From Cladorhizidae sp. MBARI D1340-BT2 (lineage: Eukaryota > Porifera > Demospongiae > Poecilosclerida > Cladorhizidae), in the NCBI GenBank assembly GCA_028752905.1, contig JAQNBH010000128.1:321039-385038 (forward strand): a stretch of 64,000 nucleotides of DNA. The letters are read 5' to 3'. The notes beneath the pieces were generated by a model. It saw only the letters and a list, made by a program, of their open reading frames with translations. It ran no database searches and had not been told where the DNA came from. Shown in pieces: positions 1-10,747 of this stretch. The translations under genes were made by a program, and so were the position numbers. The number at the start of each line of letters is the position of its first letter. The first letter of the stretch is position 1.

Positions 1-2011
1 GAGGAAGGGCTCAGCACTTATCACGGCTAAGGCACAGATGACAGTGAAACAGAGAGAGGAATTTCTAATGAAAGAGCGCCTTCGACTGCGAAAACTTCGT
101 GCCGTTTAAGAAACCTCCTCAAAATCCCGGTGAATCCAGCAATGCAGCAACTCCTTATCGCTCCACCCAGTCATTGGGTAAAGCTGTAAAACGGGCATGC
201 ACAAGTTTGCCAAAGTCCCCACAAAAGCAGAGGTATGTGGTGAGCAAGCTTGCTGAATCAGTTGGCCTGAAAGTGGTTGGACCATCGACACCATCAACCT
301 CTCTGCATGCTCATGGCTCTGCACTCATCGATGACACAAAAAGGCTTGTCCATGAGTTTTATCAAAACAATGACTTTTCGTGGCAAGCTCCTGGTCGTAA
401 AGATCGAGTCATCATTAGAGAGAGGACCGAGGGGGGGGGAGAAGGTCAAAAGGACAGAGCAGGTTCGGTTTATGCTTATGTTTCTCAGAGAAGCCCACAG
501 CAAGTTTAAGGAGGAAAATCCTTCACTCAAGATAGGCCTGGCAAAGTTTTGCGAGCTGCGACCAACTCATGTGAAGCTATTCGATCAGATTCCACATCAA
601 GTGTGTGTATGTAGCTATCACGAGAACATGAGGCTTCTGCTTGTGGCTCTGAAAGATCACACTACCTTGAGTACAGAATTTTCAGGGTTCATCAACCAAG
701 TCACCTGCGATTCGAGCTCAAAGGAATGCACGAATGGAAAATGCTCCAAGTGCAAAGATGTGATTGATAAGTTTACTCCTGACAATAGCTCATCGATTGC
801 TCACTACCAGCAGTGGCGAAGTGTAGACAATCGCGTGGAGAAGCTCGACATCACAGGAACAGTGGAAGAGTGCTTCCTAGAGCTCAAAGTGCAAGTTCGG
901 CCTTTCCTGCTGCACACCCACACAAAACGGAAGCAATCAGCGTCGTTCAAGTCCTTAGTTAAAGAATGTGATGGCAAGAGTGTCGTTCTGCAAGTAGATT
1001 TCTCCGAGAATGCCACCATTGCGAGCCAACGAGAGATCCAATCAGCTCACTGGAACCATGGCCAGGCCACCCTTTTCACAGCACATGCATGGATAAGGCA
1101 TGATGAATCCGACACTTGCAGCATGGTCATTGTTTCAGATGACCTAAACCACACGAAACATAGTGTTTATGTCTTCATGCAGTGCATTATGATCCACCTA
1201 AAGGCTTCCTACCCTGACATCGAAAAGATCGACATCTTCAGTGATGGCCCGACATCCCAATTTAAGCAGAGGTTCCTTTTTTCAAATCTACACGGATGGG
1301 AAATGGAGCATGATTTGAAGATCCGTTGGAACTTCTTTGCCACATCTCACGGCAAGGGGGTGGTTGATTGTATTGGAGGCACTGTTAAGAGGGCAGTTTG
1401 GAGACATGTGAAGGCTGAAAGAGGTCATGTGACAAATCCCACAATATGCAGACCTCGGAAAACAACTCTGCCCAAAAGTCCACATTGAATATGTCCCTAA
1501 GGAAGACATAGCCCAGCATACACCTTTCTTAGACAGGAAATGGGAGAACACCAAGGCAGTACCTGGGAGTCACCAAGTCCATTGTGCTCGAGCTGATGGC
1601 AGCGATTTTGTCCAAGTGTCAGACACAACTGACTCTACTGAGTGCCGAAGATGCCAGATTAGCATCTCTGACCCTCAGGTATCTTCAGATGCAGAAAGCA
1701 CAGACCCGAATGAAGATGACGAAGACACAGACCCGAATGAAGATGTCGAAAGCACGGCCTTAAATGCTATCGATGTGGACGTTGGACAGTGGGCTGTGGT
1801 TGTATACGATGGAGAACAATATCCTGGGGAGGTTACTGCTATTTCTGATGTTGAGGAGGTGGAAGTGAGTGTGCTGCACAACAGTGGGAGCTGCTGGAAA
1901 TGGCCACAGCCCAAGGACATGATTTATTACCACAAAAAGGATATTGTTCGCCTTATTAGTCCTCCCATTGCTGCTGGTCACCGTGGCCAGTTCATCTTTA
2001 GTGATCTCTAA
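1..2011 (+). pseudogene. DDE-like transposase-related gene, frame-broken, left end outside window
   Basis: A coding trace runs through three frames. A basic N-terminal stretch (positions 2-110) is followed by 99-430, by 430-1,440 and by 1,442-2,011. The breaks lie near 92-112, at a nine-G run (431-439) and at about 1,440-1,444. The central part has the layout of an RNase H-fold DDE protein: a Cys cluster (about 700-760; C-x6-C-x4-C-x2-C), then acidic residues in VDFSEN (Asp codon 997), FSDGPTSQFK (Asp codon 1,243) and GKGVVDCIGG (Asp codon 1,366). The C-terminal 60 residues (GQWAVVVYDG, WKWPQPKD) resemble a Tudor/SH3-like barrel often found at the end of uncharacterised invertebrate and fish proteins with this core. 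Transposase activity is inferred from the fold-like motif spacing. The three breaks suggest a dead copy; unrecognised short introns or homopolymer errors are alternatives. Confidence 0.65.
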
Positions 2012-2113
2012 TTAACTGAACTGCTAAGTATTTGCATAAAGTGAGCTTAGTATTGTTATGACAATGTTCCACATGTAATATTTGAAGGAATTGCAGGGTA
2101 ATAATCAGACGTG

Positions 2114-2502
2114 TACTTCCGTCACAATTTAACTGTACTTCCGTCACGATCTAATTAACAGTTTCCTATCACGTGTGGACATGTTAAAGAAAATTTTGAA
2201 TTACCATAAGATAGTACTACATTCAACCTTTAAAATGTGTGACAAAGACAGAGCTGTCACTTGTACAATCACAGAATTTCAATTCTGAACACATGTACCC
2301 TGCAATTCCACATTTGTCTGCGTACTTCCGTCACAGGCACTTAAGAAAGCATTTTCCTTTCCCTGTAATTAGATTACAATTTTTTCTTGTTTTAATTTCA
2401 ACCTCAGGTCAACCTTCAACCCAATGTATAATGAAATAAGAAACCACCCCTTACTTGATGTAGATATGATTGATTTTGTTATCTGATTTGTACTTCCGTC
2501 AC
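2114..2502 (+). repeat. Four direct copies of TACTTCCGTCAC downstream of the DDE-like gene
   Basis: The 12-mer TACTTCCGTCAC occurs at 2,114-2,125, 2,136-2,147, 2,323-2,334 and 2,491-2,502, all in the same orientation, starting about 100 bp after the end of the DDE-like reading frame. I did not notice it elsewhere in the window. Clustered short direct repeats inside a DNA-transposon end often act as subterminal transposase-binding sites; that role is an inference here. The motif also contains a CGTCA half-site of CREB/ATF type, so a regulatory cluster is a second possibility. Confidence 0.6.
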
Positions 2503-2539
2503 GGCGGAATTGCCCTAAAGAACAAGTTCCTCCTAAATA

Positions 2540-2790
2540 TACATGACAAACCTCGAAGGCTGATGGAGCCCTGAATGAAACAAACTTTACATAATAGCAA
2601 CATCAATGAGTGCTAATTTGGAATAATTTTTCTAAAGTTTTGTGCAAAAATATGGAACATAAAATAATATAGATCCATATCAATTCACTGTCCAGGGCTG
2701 TAATTTGACCTTTACTAGTAAATGTTATATATAATACTAGAGTAATTGGTAAGCTCACAGTTGAGCTAGGTAGTAAAATCTACTCGATCA
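2540..2790. repeat. Dispersed repeat family R, divergent copy 1
   Basis: This stretch shares the blocks ACCTCGAAGGCTGA, CACATCAATG-like, AATGTCCAGGGCTGTAA-like and TTGGTAAGCTCACA, in the same order and at similar spacing, with 5,440-5,700 and 35,385-35,680. It is the most diverged of the three copies. I could not identify the family and see no convincing ORF. Confidence 0.5.
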
Positions 2791-2979
2791 TTAATTCCCT
2801 GATAGCCATATTAGTACACTCTTCTTCATCATCTGTTACTTGTTTGTTTGAAACTTTTTACTCCACAAAATTCCTCCATGCAGGCCTTGTTTTCTAAAGT
2901 CCAATTCACCTTCGATCATCTCATGCTGTTCAGCTGAGTTTTACATCATTAGGAGGATGTCATTGGAACCTAAAGGATT

Positions 2980-4510
2980 AACCAGAATTACTCTAAATTA
3001 TTGTGCTCTTGAAAGAGTGCTTGCTCCACGATGATATTTTACTGCAAAGTATTTACATGCATAATGATAGAGTGAACTATTTATATTTAACTGGGATAGC
3101 ACTGATTTCCTTCACTCTGACACTCTAGGATAGATTTCTTTCCTATTTTTGGTTGCAAGCTTAAGTGAAAGAGTGATGCTGCAGAAACATCTCTGCTTGC
3201 CTGGAATTTTTTTGACCGATTTCTTTCTCTCGTGAACAATTAGTTGCTTTAGGATAGATAATCTTGCTCTGATTATGCAGAATGCTATGCTCAACTGGAA
3301 TTGCTCCAAATATTTTGGTTCATGCAAAAGTAGTTACTCAAGTTTCATGCAGCATTAGGAGGAATTTCACTTTATGCAGCAAGTAAATTTCAGGATATTT
3401 TTCATCTTATTAGGAAGACATGCATGCAAGTAATTATATGGAGTACATTAAGCTAGGCCAAACCAGCTTATAAACGGCAACCTTAAACCAAATTGTCAGA
3501 TAAACTAAGCTTAGCAAACTTTAGAAATGATAGACAGATTACCTTGTTCCGTGTGTCTAATGAACTGACAGTAGAGCTACCTCAGAAGGTCTATTCTAAA
3601 GCAATCCTGCACCGAATGGTGCGCAATGAAATGTTGTAGTCCTAGCTTAGTCTGTAGCAGACACTGAAGCAGTTGCTTTTATGGTCAGCCTATTCCTTCG
3701 AAGCTTGCATTAGTATCGAGCACCATTCGCTGAAGAACGACATTATGAATGGTCAAGAAGTGAGAGGCTGCGAAACAACGAACTATATAGCAGGAGCATG
3801 AAGCTGTACCACGAGGCTGGAGAATGACCGCGTGAACAAGGGCGAGATAATTAAACTGCGAACGAGTTTGAAATGCGAAGAAAAAAGATTCCTCGCCGTT
3901 GGAATGGACTTGTTAAATAACGGTGTTGGATCGACGTTGAAAAGAGCGCCAACGGAATATTAACGCAACGGAACCAGAACTTATCTTTGGCTCCTACTAT
4001 AGCTCTTGTTTTTTACCTCAACAGAACTGATGTAAACATGCTTAGCTCTTGTTTGCTTTCCTCAACAAAGCTGATTTAAATGTTTGTAGCTCTTACTGAC
4101 TTCAACAGAGCTGTATAAATGTGATAAACTTAGAGTGAAAAACTTTTCAGAACTGCTAAGGATGCAGCATATGCAGCACTAACGAAGTACTGCTTTAGCA
4201 ACTGTTTCATGTGGTGTAAATCTAGGTCAGAATAAATAGAGAAATGAAACATTAAATAACTTGCACATTTTATTCTCAGATGCCAATCTTCTGCAAACTA
4301 AGAATTGAGCTAGTGACATGTGCTCTAGTAGTGACATGTGCTCTATCTTGCAATGCCTCATATGGTGTTTTACTTCATGTCTTTTCTGTTGGTTTAAATC
4401 TTCCTCCTCTTCAAATATTTCATGCTGCCATGGTTGGAGATAGAAGTCTAGGTCATTTTAAAATATGTAGTGGTCTTACTGCTGATGCATGCATGGTTCA
4501 GACAGCTCTA
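2980..4510. repeat. Segmental duplication block X, non-repetitive part
   Basis: The sequence is collinear with 22,290-24,107 (Y1) and with 29,570-31,402 followed by 32,262-32,525 (Y2 into X'). X lacks two insertions found in both Y copies: a 595-bp non-LTR fragment (empty site near 3,850) and a TTAA-flanked MITE (empty site near 4,170-4,190). X is more diverged from Y than Y1 is from Y2, so it is an older duplicate. Apart from the coding-like stretch at 3,799-3,963, no gene is supported. Confidence 0.75.
3799..3963 (+). pseudogene. Coding-like fragment, possible coiled-coil protein exon
   Basis: An open stretch ending in TAA at 3,961 reads RLENDRVNKGEIIKLRTSLK and continues with a charged helical pattern (EEKRFLAVGMDLLNN). 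The composition looks like a short coiled-coil protein. In Y1 and Y2 the matching sequence is split by a retrotransposon insertion right after GEII. The upstream part is open in Y (ATG at 23,045 and 30,339) but broken in X. I do not recognise the family; a host gene exon duplicated and then decayed is the simplest reading. Confidence 0.3.
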
Positions 4511-4524
4511 TGAGGATTAGGCAT

Positions 4525-4915
4525 GCATGATTAAGGCAGAACTATATAGGAGGTTTGTCATGCATGTTTCAGACAGCTCTATGAGGATTAGACATGCATG
4601 TTTCAGGCAGAACTAGGAGGATTAGGCATGCATGTTTCAGAGAGCACAAGGAGGATTAGGCATGCATGTTTCAGAGAGCACTAGGAGGATTAGGCATGCA
4701 TGTTTCAGGCAGAACTAGGGGGATTAGGCATGCATGTTTCAGAGAGCACTAGGAGGATTAGGCATGCATGTTTCAGAGAGCACTAGGAGGATTAGGCATG
4801 CATGTTTCAGAGAGCACTAGGAGGATTAGGCATGCATGTTTCAGAGAGCACTAGGAGGATTAGGCATAGATGTTTCAGACAGCTCTATGATGCATGTTTC
4901 AGAGAGCACTATGAG
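4525..4915. repeat. 34-bp minisatellite (family 34a), short array in block X
   Basis: About 11 units of 34 bp with core GGATTAGGCATGCATG and a variable segment (GAGAGCACTA, CAGAACTA, CAGCTCTAT). The same family forms a far longer array at 32,530-34,745 in block X'. The core contains the palindrome GCATGC. Confidence 0.95.
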
Positions 4916-5439
4916 GATTTATACTAGAAGTTAAGTAAATTTTAGATTTTTATAGGAACATATATATACATGCATGTAATTAAAGCGAGTGCATGTAATT
5001 ATATGGGAACATTAAAAAATATGCATGAAATAATTACATGGATATGTGAAAATAATGGAGTGAATGTAGTTATAGGCACAAAGGCACAAATCTAATTATA
5101 GGTTGTTATAAGATGTGATGAATGTAATGATAGAGACATGTTATTTCGAAAACGTAAGAAGAATACATGATTGCATCTATGAACTAGTAGTAAAGATATT
5201 ATATGCATTATACTGAGTAGACTGAGTAGAGAGTAAATGTATGTATGTTTGTATGTTACGGGATCATGTGTATATATAGGGCATATAAAATAGACACATA
5301 AGTAATTATAAGCAACATTCATTTATGGCCTCACATGTATAAATATTGGGTACACGCATGTGAAGCACAAAAGGTTTGTAAGTTAGAACATTTTAAATCC
5401 ATATATAATATATTTTATATATATAATATAAAGGGCGTT
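4916..5439. other. AT-rich unique spacer of block X
   Basis: AT-rich sequence with scattered ATGCATG and ATATAT tracts, collinear with 34,790-35,385. No coding or RNA gene is visible. Confidence 0.6.
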
Positions 5440-5700
5440 CGTCTAAACATCCAGCACCTTTTTCATGACAGACCTCGAAGGCTGACAGCAGCCAGAGTGA
5501 GAGATACTTTACCAATTAGCCACATCAATGGAGTGCTTGCCTGGAGTAATTGTACCATGTCATTGTAAAATTGTGCATAACTCAATGTCCAGGGCTTTAA
5601 CTTTGCCCTTTGCTACTCTGTGTATAATAGTAGAGTGCTTGGTAAGCTCACATTTGGGTTAGGTAATAAAAGCTCCACCAGCATCAAACTTCAGCGAGAT
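5440..5700. repeat. Dispersed repeat family R, copy 2
   Basis: Close paralogue of 35,385-35,680 and distant paralogue of 2,540-2,790. Shared landmarks are CATCCAGCACCTTTTTC, GACCTCGAAGGCTGA and AATGTCCAGGGCT. It directly precedes a 39-bp array, exactly as in X'. Confidence 0.6.
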
Positions 5701-5707
5701 GTATTAT

Positions 5708-7170
5708 GTAAAGGGTCCTGTAATGTTTGTTCTCTACACTAATAGGATAAAGGGTCAAGTAAATGTTTGTTCTCTACATTGTAGGTAAAGGGTCCTGTAA
5801 ATGTTTGTTCTCTACACTGATAGGTAAAGGGTCCTGTAAATGTTTGTTCTCTACACTGATAGGTAAAGGGTCCTGTAAATGTTTGTTCTCTACACTGATA
5901 GGTAAAGGGTGATAGGTAAAGGGTCAAGTAAATGTTTGTTCCCTTCATTGATAGGTAAAGGGTCCTGTAATGTTTGTTCTCTACACTGATAGGTAAAGGG
6001 TCAAGTAAATGTTTGTTCTCTACATTGTAGGTAAAGGGTCCTGTAAATGTTTGTTCTCTACACTGATAGCACTGATAGGTAGATGGTCCTTTAAATGTTT
6101 GTTCTCTACACTGATAGGTAAAGGGTCCTGCAAATGTTTGTCTAATGATAGGTAAAGGGTCCTGCAAATGTTTGTCTAATGATAGGTAAAGGGTCCTGCA
6201 AATGTTTGTCTAATGATAGGTAAAGGGTCCTGTAAATGATTGTTCTCTACACTGATAGGTAAAGGGTCCTGTAAATGCTCTCTACAATGACAGGTAAAGG
6301 GTGCTGTAAATGTTTGTTACACTGAAAGGTAAAGGGTCAAGTAAATGTTTGTTCTCTACATTAATAGGTAAAGGGACCCGTAAATGTTTCTCTACACACT
6401 GATAGGTAAAGGGTCCTGTAAATGTTTGTTCTCTACACTGATAGGTAAAGTACACTGATAGGTAAAGAGGTAAAGGATAGGTAAAGGGTCCTGAAAATGT
6501 TTCCCCCTCTACATAGATAGGTAAAGGGTCCTGTAATGTTTGTTCTCTACACTGATAGGTAAAGGGTCCTGTAAATGTTTGTTCTCTACACTGATAGGTA
6601 AAGGGTCCTGTAAATGTTTGTTCTCTACACTGATAGGTAAAGGGTCCTGTCAATGTTTGTTCTCTACACTGATAGGTAAAGGGTCAAGTGAATGTTTGTT
6701 CTCTACACTGATAGGTAAAGGGTCAAGTAAAATGTTTGTTCTCTACATTGTAGGTAAAGGGTTCTGTAAATGATTGTTCTCTACACTGATAGGTAAATGG
6801 TCCTGTAAATGTTTATTCTCTACATTGATAGGTAAAGGGTTCTGTAATTGTTTGTTCTCTACACTGATAGGTAAAGGGTCCTGTAAATGTTTATTCTCTA
6901 CATTGATAGGTAAAGGGTTCTGTAAATGTAAATGTTTGTTCTCTACACTGATAGGTAGATGTTCCTTTAAATGTTTGTTCTCTACACTGATAGGTAAAGG
7001 GTCCTGCAAATGTTTGTCTAATGATAGGTAAAGGGTCCTGCAAATGTTTGTCTAATGATAGGTAAAGGGTCCTGTAAATATGTTTGTTCTCTACACTGAT
7101 AGGTAAAGGGTCCTGTAAATGCTCTCTACAATGACAGGTAAAGGGTCCTGTAAATGTTTGTTACACTGAA
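5708..7170. repeat. 39-bp minisatellite, array in block X
   Basis: About 37 units of 39 bp built on GATAGGTAAAGGGTCCTGTA followed by AATGTTTGTTCTCTACACT. Units are often shortened or fused (for example around 5,905, 6,150-6,240 and 6,445-6,480), giving a rougher array than the paralogue at 35,684-40,215. Because 39 is divisible by 3, it reads through on both strands (IGKGSCKCLFSTL); I do not regard this as a gene. Confidence 0.95.
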
Positions 7171-7257
7171 AATGTTTTTATGGCGTTAATTTAATTTTGT
7201 ATTTTTAGTCTTTTACCGCCAAATCGTCTAATTTAAATATCTGTCAATATTTCCAGG
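7171..7257. other. Unique linker between the 39-bp and 34-bp arrays
   Basis: It begins TATGGCGTTAATTT and is nearly identical to 41,612-41,690 in X'. In X' this linker is separated from the 39-bp array by an extra 1.4 kb (40,216-41,611) that X lacks. Confidence 0.7.
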
Positions 7258-8604
7258 CCTGCTAGTTGGTGTGTAGTCCTACCTGTACTGCCATGCTAGT
7301 TGGTGTGTAGTCCTACCTGTACTGCCATGCTAGTTGGTGTGTAGTCCTACCTGTACTGCCATGCTAGTTGGTGTGTAGTCCTACCTGTACTGCCATGCTA
7401 GTTGGTGTATAGTCCTACCTGTACTGCCATGCTAGTTGGTGTGTAGTCAGTACCTGTACTGCCATCCTAGTTGGTGTGCAGTCCTAACTGTACTGCCATG
7501 CTAGTTGGTGTGTAGTCCTACCTGTACTGCTATCCTAGTTGGTGTGTAGTCCTACCTGTGCTGCCATGCTAGTTGGTGTGCAGTCCTACCTGTACTGCCA
7601 TGCTAGTTGGTGTATAGTCCTACCTGTACTGCCATGCTAGTTGGTGTGTAGTCCTACCTGTACTGTCATGCTAGTTGGTGTGTAGTCCTACCTGTACTGC
7701 TATCCTAGTTGGTGTGCAGTCCTAACTGTACTGCCATGCTAGTTGGTGTGTAGTCCTACCTGTACTGCCATGCTAGTTGGTGTGTAGTCCTACCTGTGCT
7801 GCCATGCTAGTTGGTGTGTAGTCCTACCTGTACTGTCATGCTAGTTGGTGTGTAGTCCTACCTGTACTGCCATGCTAGTTGGTGTGTAGTCCTACCTGTA
7901 CTGCCATGCTAGTTGGTGTGTATTCCTACCTGTACTGTCATGCTAGTTGGTGTGTAGTCCTAACTGTACTGTCATGCTAGTTGGTGTGTAGTCCTGCCTA
8001 TACTGCCATGCTAGTTGGTGTGCAGTCCTACCTGTGCTGCCATGCTAGTTGGTGTGTAGTCCTACCTGTACTGCCATGCTAGTTGGTGTGTAGTCCTACC
8101 TGTACTGCCATGCTAGTTGGTGTGTAGTCTTACCTGTACTGCCATGCTAGTTGGTGTGTAGTCCTACCTGTACTGCCATGCTAGTTGGTGTGTAGTCCTA
8201 CCTGTACTGTCATGCTAGTTGGTGTGTAGTCCTGCCTGTACTGCATGCTAGTTGGTGTGCAGTCCTACCTGTACTGCCATGCTAGTTGGTGTGTAGTCCT
8301 ACCTGTACTGCCATGCTAGTTGGTGTGCAGTCCTACATGCACTGCCATGCTAGTTGGTGTGTAGTCCTACCTGTACTGCCATGCTAGTTGGTGTGTAGTC
8401 CTACCTGTACTGCCATGCTAGTTGGTGTATAGTCCTACCTGTACTGCCATGCTAGTTGGTGTGTAGTCCTACCTGTACTGCCATGCTAGTTGGTGTGTAG
8501 TCCTACCAGTACTGCCATGCTAGTTGGTGTGTAGTCCTACCTGTACTGTCATGCTAGTTGGTTAGTAGTCCTACCTGTACTGCCATGCTAGTTGGTGTGT
8601 AGTC
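7258..8604. repeat. 34-bp minisatellite (family 34b), array in block X
   Basis: About 40 units of 34 bp with core CATGCTAGTTGGTGTGTAG and CCTACCTGTACTGC. The X' paralogue (41,692-41,945) has only about seven units, so this family is longer in X, unlike the other shared arrays. Confidence 0.95.
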
Positions 8605-8693
8605 TAGCACTTAACAGTTCCCATTATAAAAGCTTTCTCTGTGCAAGATTGAAAGTTGACTTAATTAGATCTTTGTTACTATGATCGAGTTCT

Positions 8694-10722
8694 CAAAAGC
8701 TCCTTATGCTGTACAGCACTGAGTCATGGACACCAGATGAGAGAGCTCCTTATGCTGTACAGCACTGAGTCATGGACACCAGATGAGAGAGCTCCTTATG
8801 CTGTACAGCACTGAGTCATGGACACCAGATGAGAGAGCTCCTTATGCTGTGTAGCACTGAGTCATGGACACCAGATGAGAGAGCTCCTTATGCTGTACAG
8901 CACTGAGTCATGGACACCAGATGAGAGAGCTCCTTATGCTGTACAGCACTGAGTCATGGACACCAGATGAGAGAGCTCCTTATGCTGTACAGCACTGAGT
9001 CATGGACACCAGATGAGAGAGCTCCTTATGCTGTGTAGCACTGAGTCATGGACACCAGATGAGAGAGCTCCTTATGCTGTACAGCACTGAGTCATGGACA
9101 CCAGATGAGAGAGCTCCTTATGCTGTGTAGCACTGAGTCATGGACACCAGATGAGAGAGCTCCTTATGCTGTACAGCACTGAGCCATGGACACCAGATGA
9201 GAGAGCTCCTTATGCTGTACAGCACTGAGTCATGGACACCAGATGAGAGAGCTCCTTATGCTGTACAGCACTGAGTCATGGACACCAGATGAGAGAGCTC
9301 CTTATGCTGTACAGCACTGAGTCATGGACACCAGATGAGAGAGCTCCTTATGCTGTACAGCACTGAGTCATGGACACCAGATGAGAGAGCTCCTTATGCT
9401 GTACAGCACTGAGTCATGGACACCAGATGAGAGAGCTCCTTATGCTGTGTAGCACTGAGTCATGAACACCAGATGAGAGAGCTCCTTATGCTGTACAGCA
9501 CTGAGCCATGGACACCAGATGAGAGAGCTCCTTATGCTGTACAGCACTGAGTCATGGACACCAGATGAGAGAGCTCCTTATGCTGTACAGCACTGAGTCA
9601 TGGACACCAGATGAGAGAGCTCCTTATGCTGTACAGCACTGAGTCATGGACACCAGATGAGAGAGCTCCTTATGCTGTACAGCACTGAGTCATGGACACC
9701 AGATGAGAGAGCTCCTTATGGTGTACACCAGATGAGAGAGCTACTTATGCTGTACAGCACTGAGTCATGGACACCAGATGAGAGAGCTCCTTATGCTGTG
9801 TAGCACTGAGTCATGGACACCAGATGAGAGAGCTCCTTATGCTGTACAGCACTGAGCCATGGACACCAGATGAGAGAGCTCCTTATGCTGTACAGCACTG
9901 AGTCATGGACATCAGATGAGAGAGCTCCTTATGCTGTACAGCACTGAGTCATGGACACCAGATGAGAGAGCTCCTTATGCTGTGTAGCACTGAGTCATGG
10001 ACACCAGATGAGAGAGCTCCTTATGCTGTACAGCACTGAGCCATGGACACCAGATGAGAGAGCTCCTTATGCTGTACAGCACTGAGTCATGGACACCAGA
10101 TGAGAGAGCTCCTTATGCTGTACAGCACTGAGTCATGGACACCAGATGAGAGAGCTCCTTATGCTGTACAGCACTGAGTCATGGACACCAGATGAGAGAG
10201 CTCCTTATGCTGTACAGCACTGAGTCATGGACACCAGATGAGAGAGCTCCTTATGCTGTACAGCACTGAGTCATGGACACCAGATGAGAGAGCTCCTTAT
10301 GTTGTGTAGCACTGAGTCATGGACACCAGATGAGAGAGCTCCTTATGCTGTACAGCACTGAGTCATGGACACCAGATGAGAGAGCTCCTTATGCTGTACA
10401 GCACTGAGTCATGGACACCAGATGAGAGAGCTCCTTATGCTGTACAGCACTGAGTCATGGACACCAGATGAGAGAGCTCCTTATGCTGTACAGCACTGAG
10501 TCATGGGCACCAGATGAGAGAGCTCCTTATGCTGTACAGCACTGAGTCATGGGCACCAGATGAGAGAGCTCCTTATGCTGTACAGCACTGAGTCATGGAC
10601 ACCAGATGAGAGAGCTCCTTATGCTGTACAGCACTGAGTCATGGACACCAGATGAGAGAGCTCCTTATGCTGTGTAGCACTGAGTCATGGACACCAGATG
10701 AGAGAGCTCCTTATGCTGTGCA
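8694..10722. repeat. 46-bp minisatellite, array in block X
   Basis: About 44 units of 46 bp: GAGAGAGCTCCTTATGCTGT, then ACAGCACTGAGTCATGGAC, then ACCAGAT. Two unit types (GTACAGC and GTGTAGC) are interspersed, and one shortened unit lies near 9,720. Same family as 42,066-47,489. Confidence 0.97.
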
Positions 10723-10747
10723 TGTGTCTACAGACTTTGTCCCAAGC

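Noticed and set aside
4280..4513. 77-codon plus-strand ORF in block X
   Set aside because: The paralogous sequence in X' (32,340-32,525) has frame-disrupting differences, and no homology or gene signals are seen.
8694..10722. Possible tRNA- or SINE-derived origin of the 46-bp unit
   Set aside because: No A/B box pair or cloverleaf could be fitted within one or two units.
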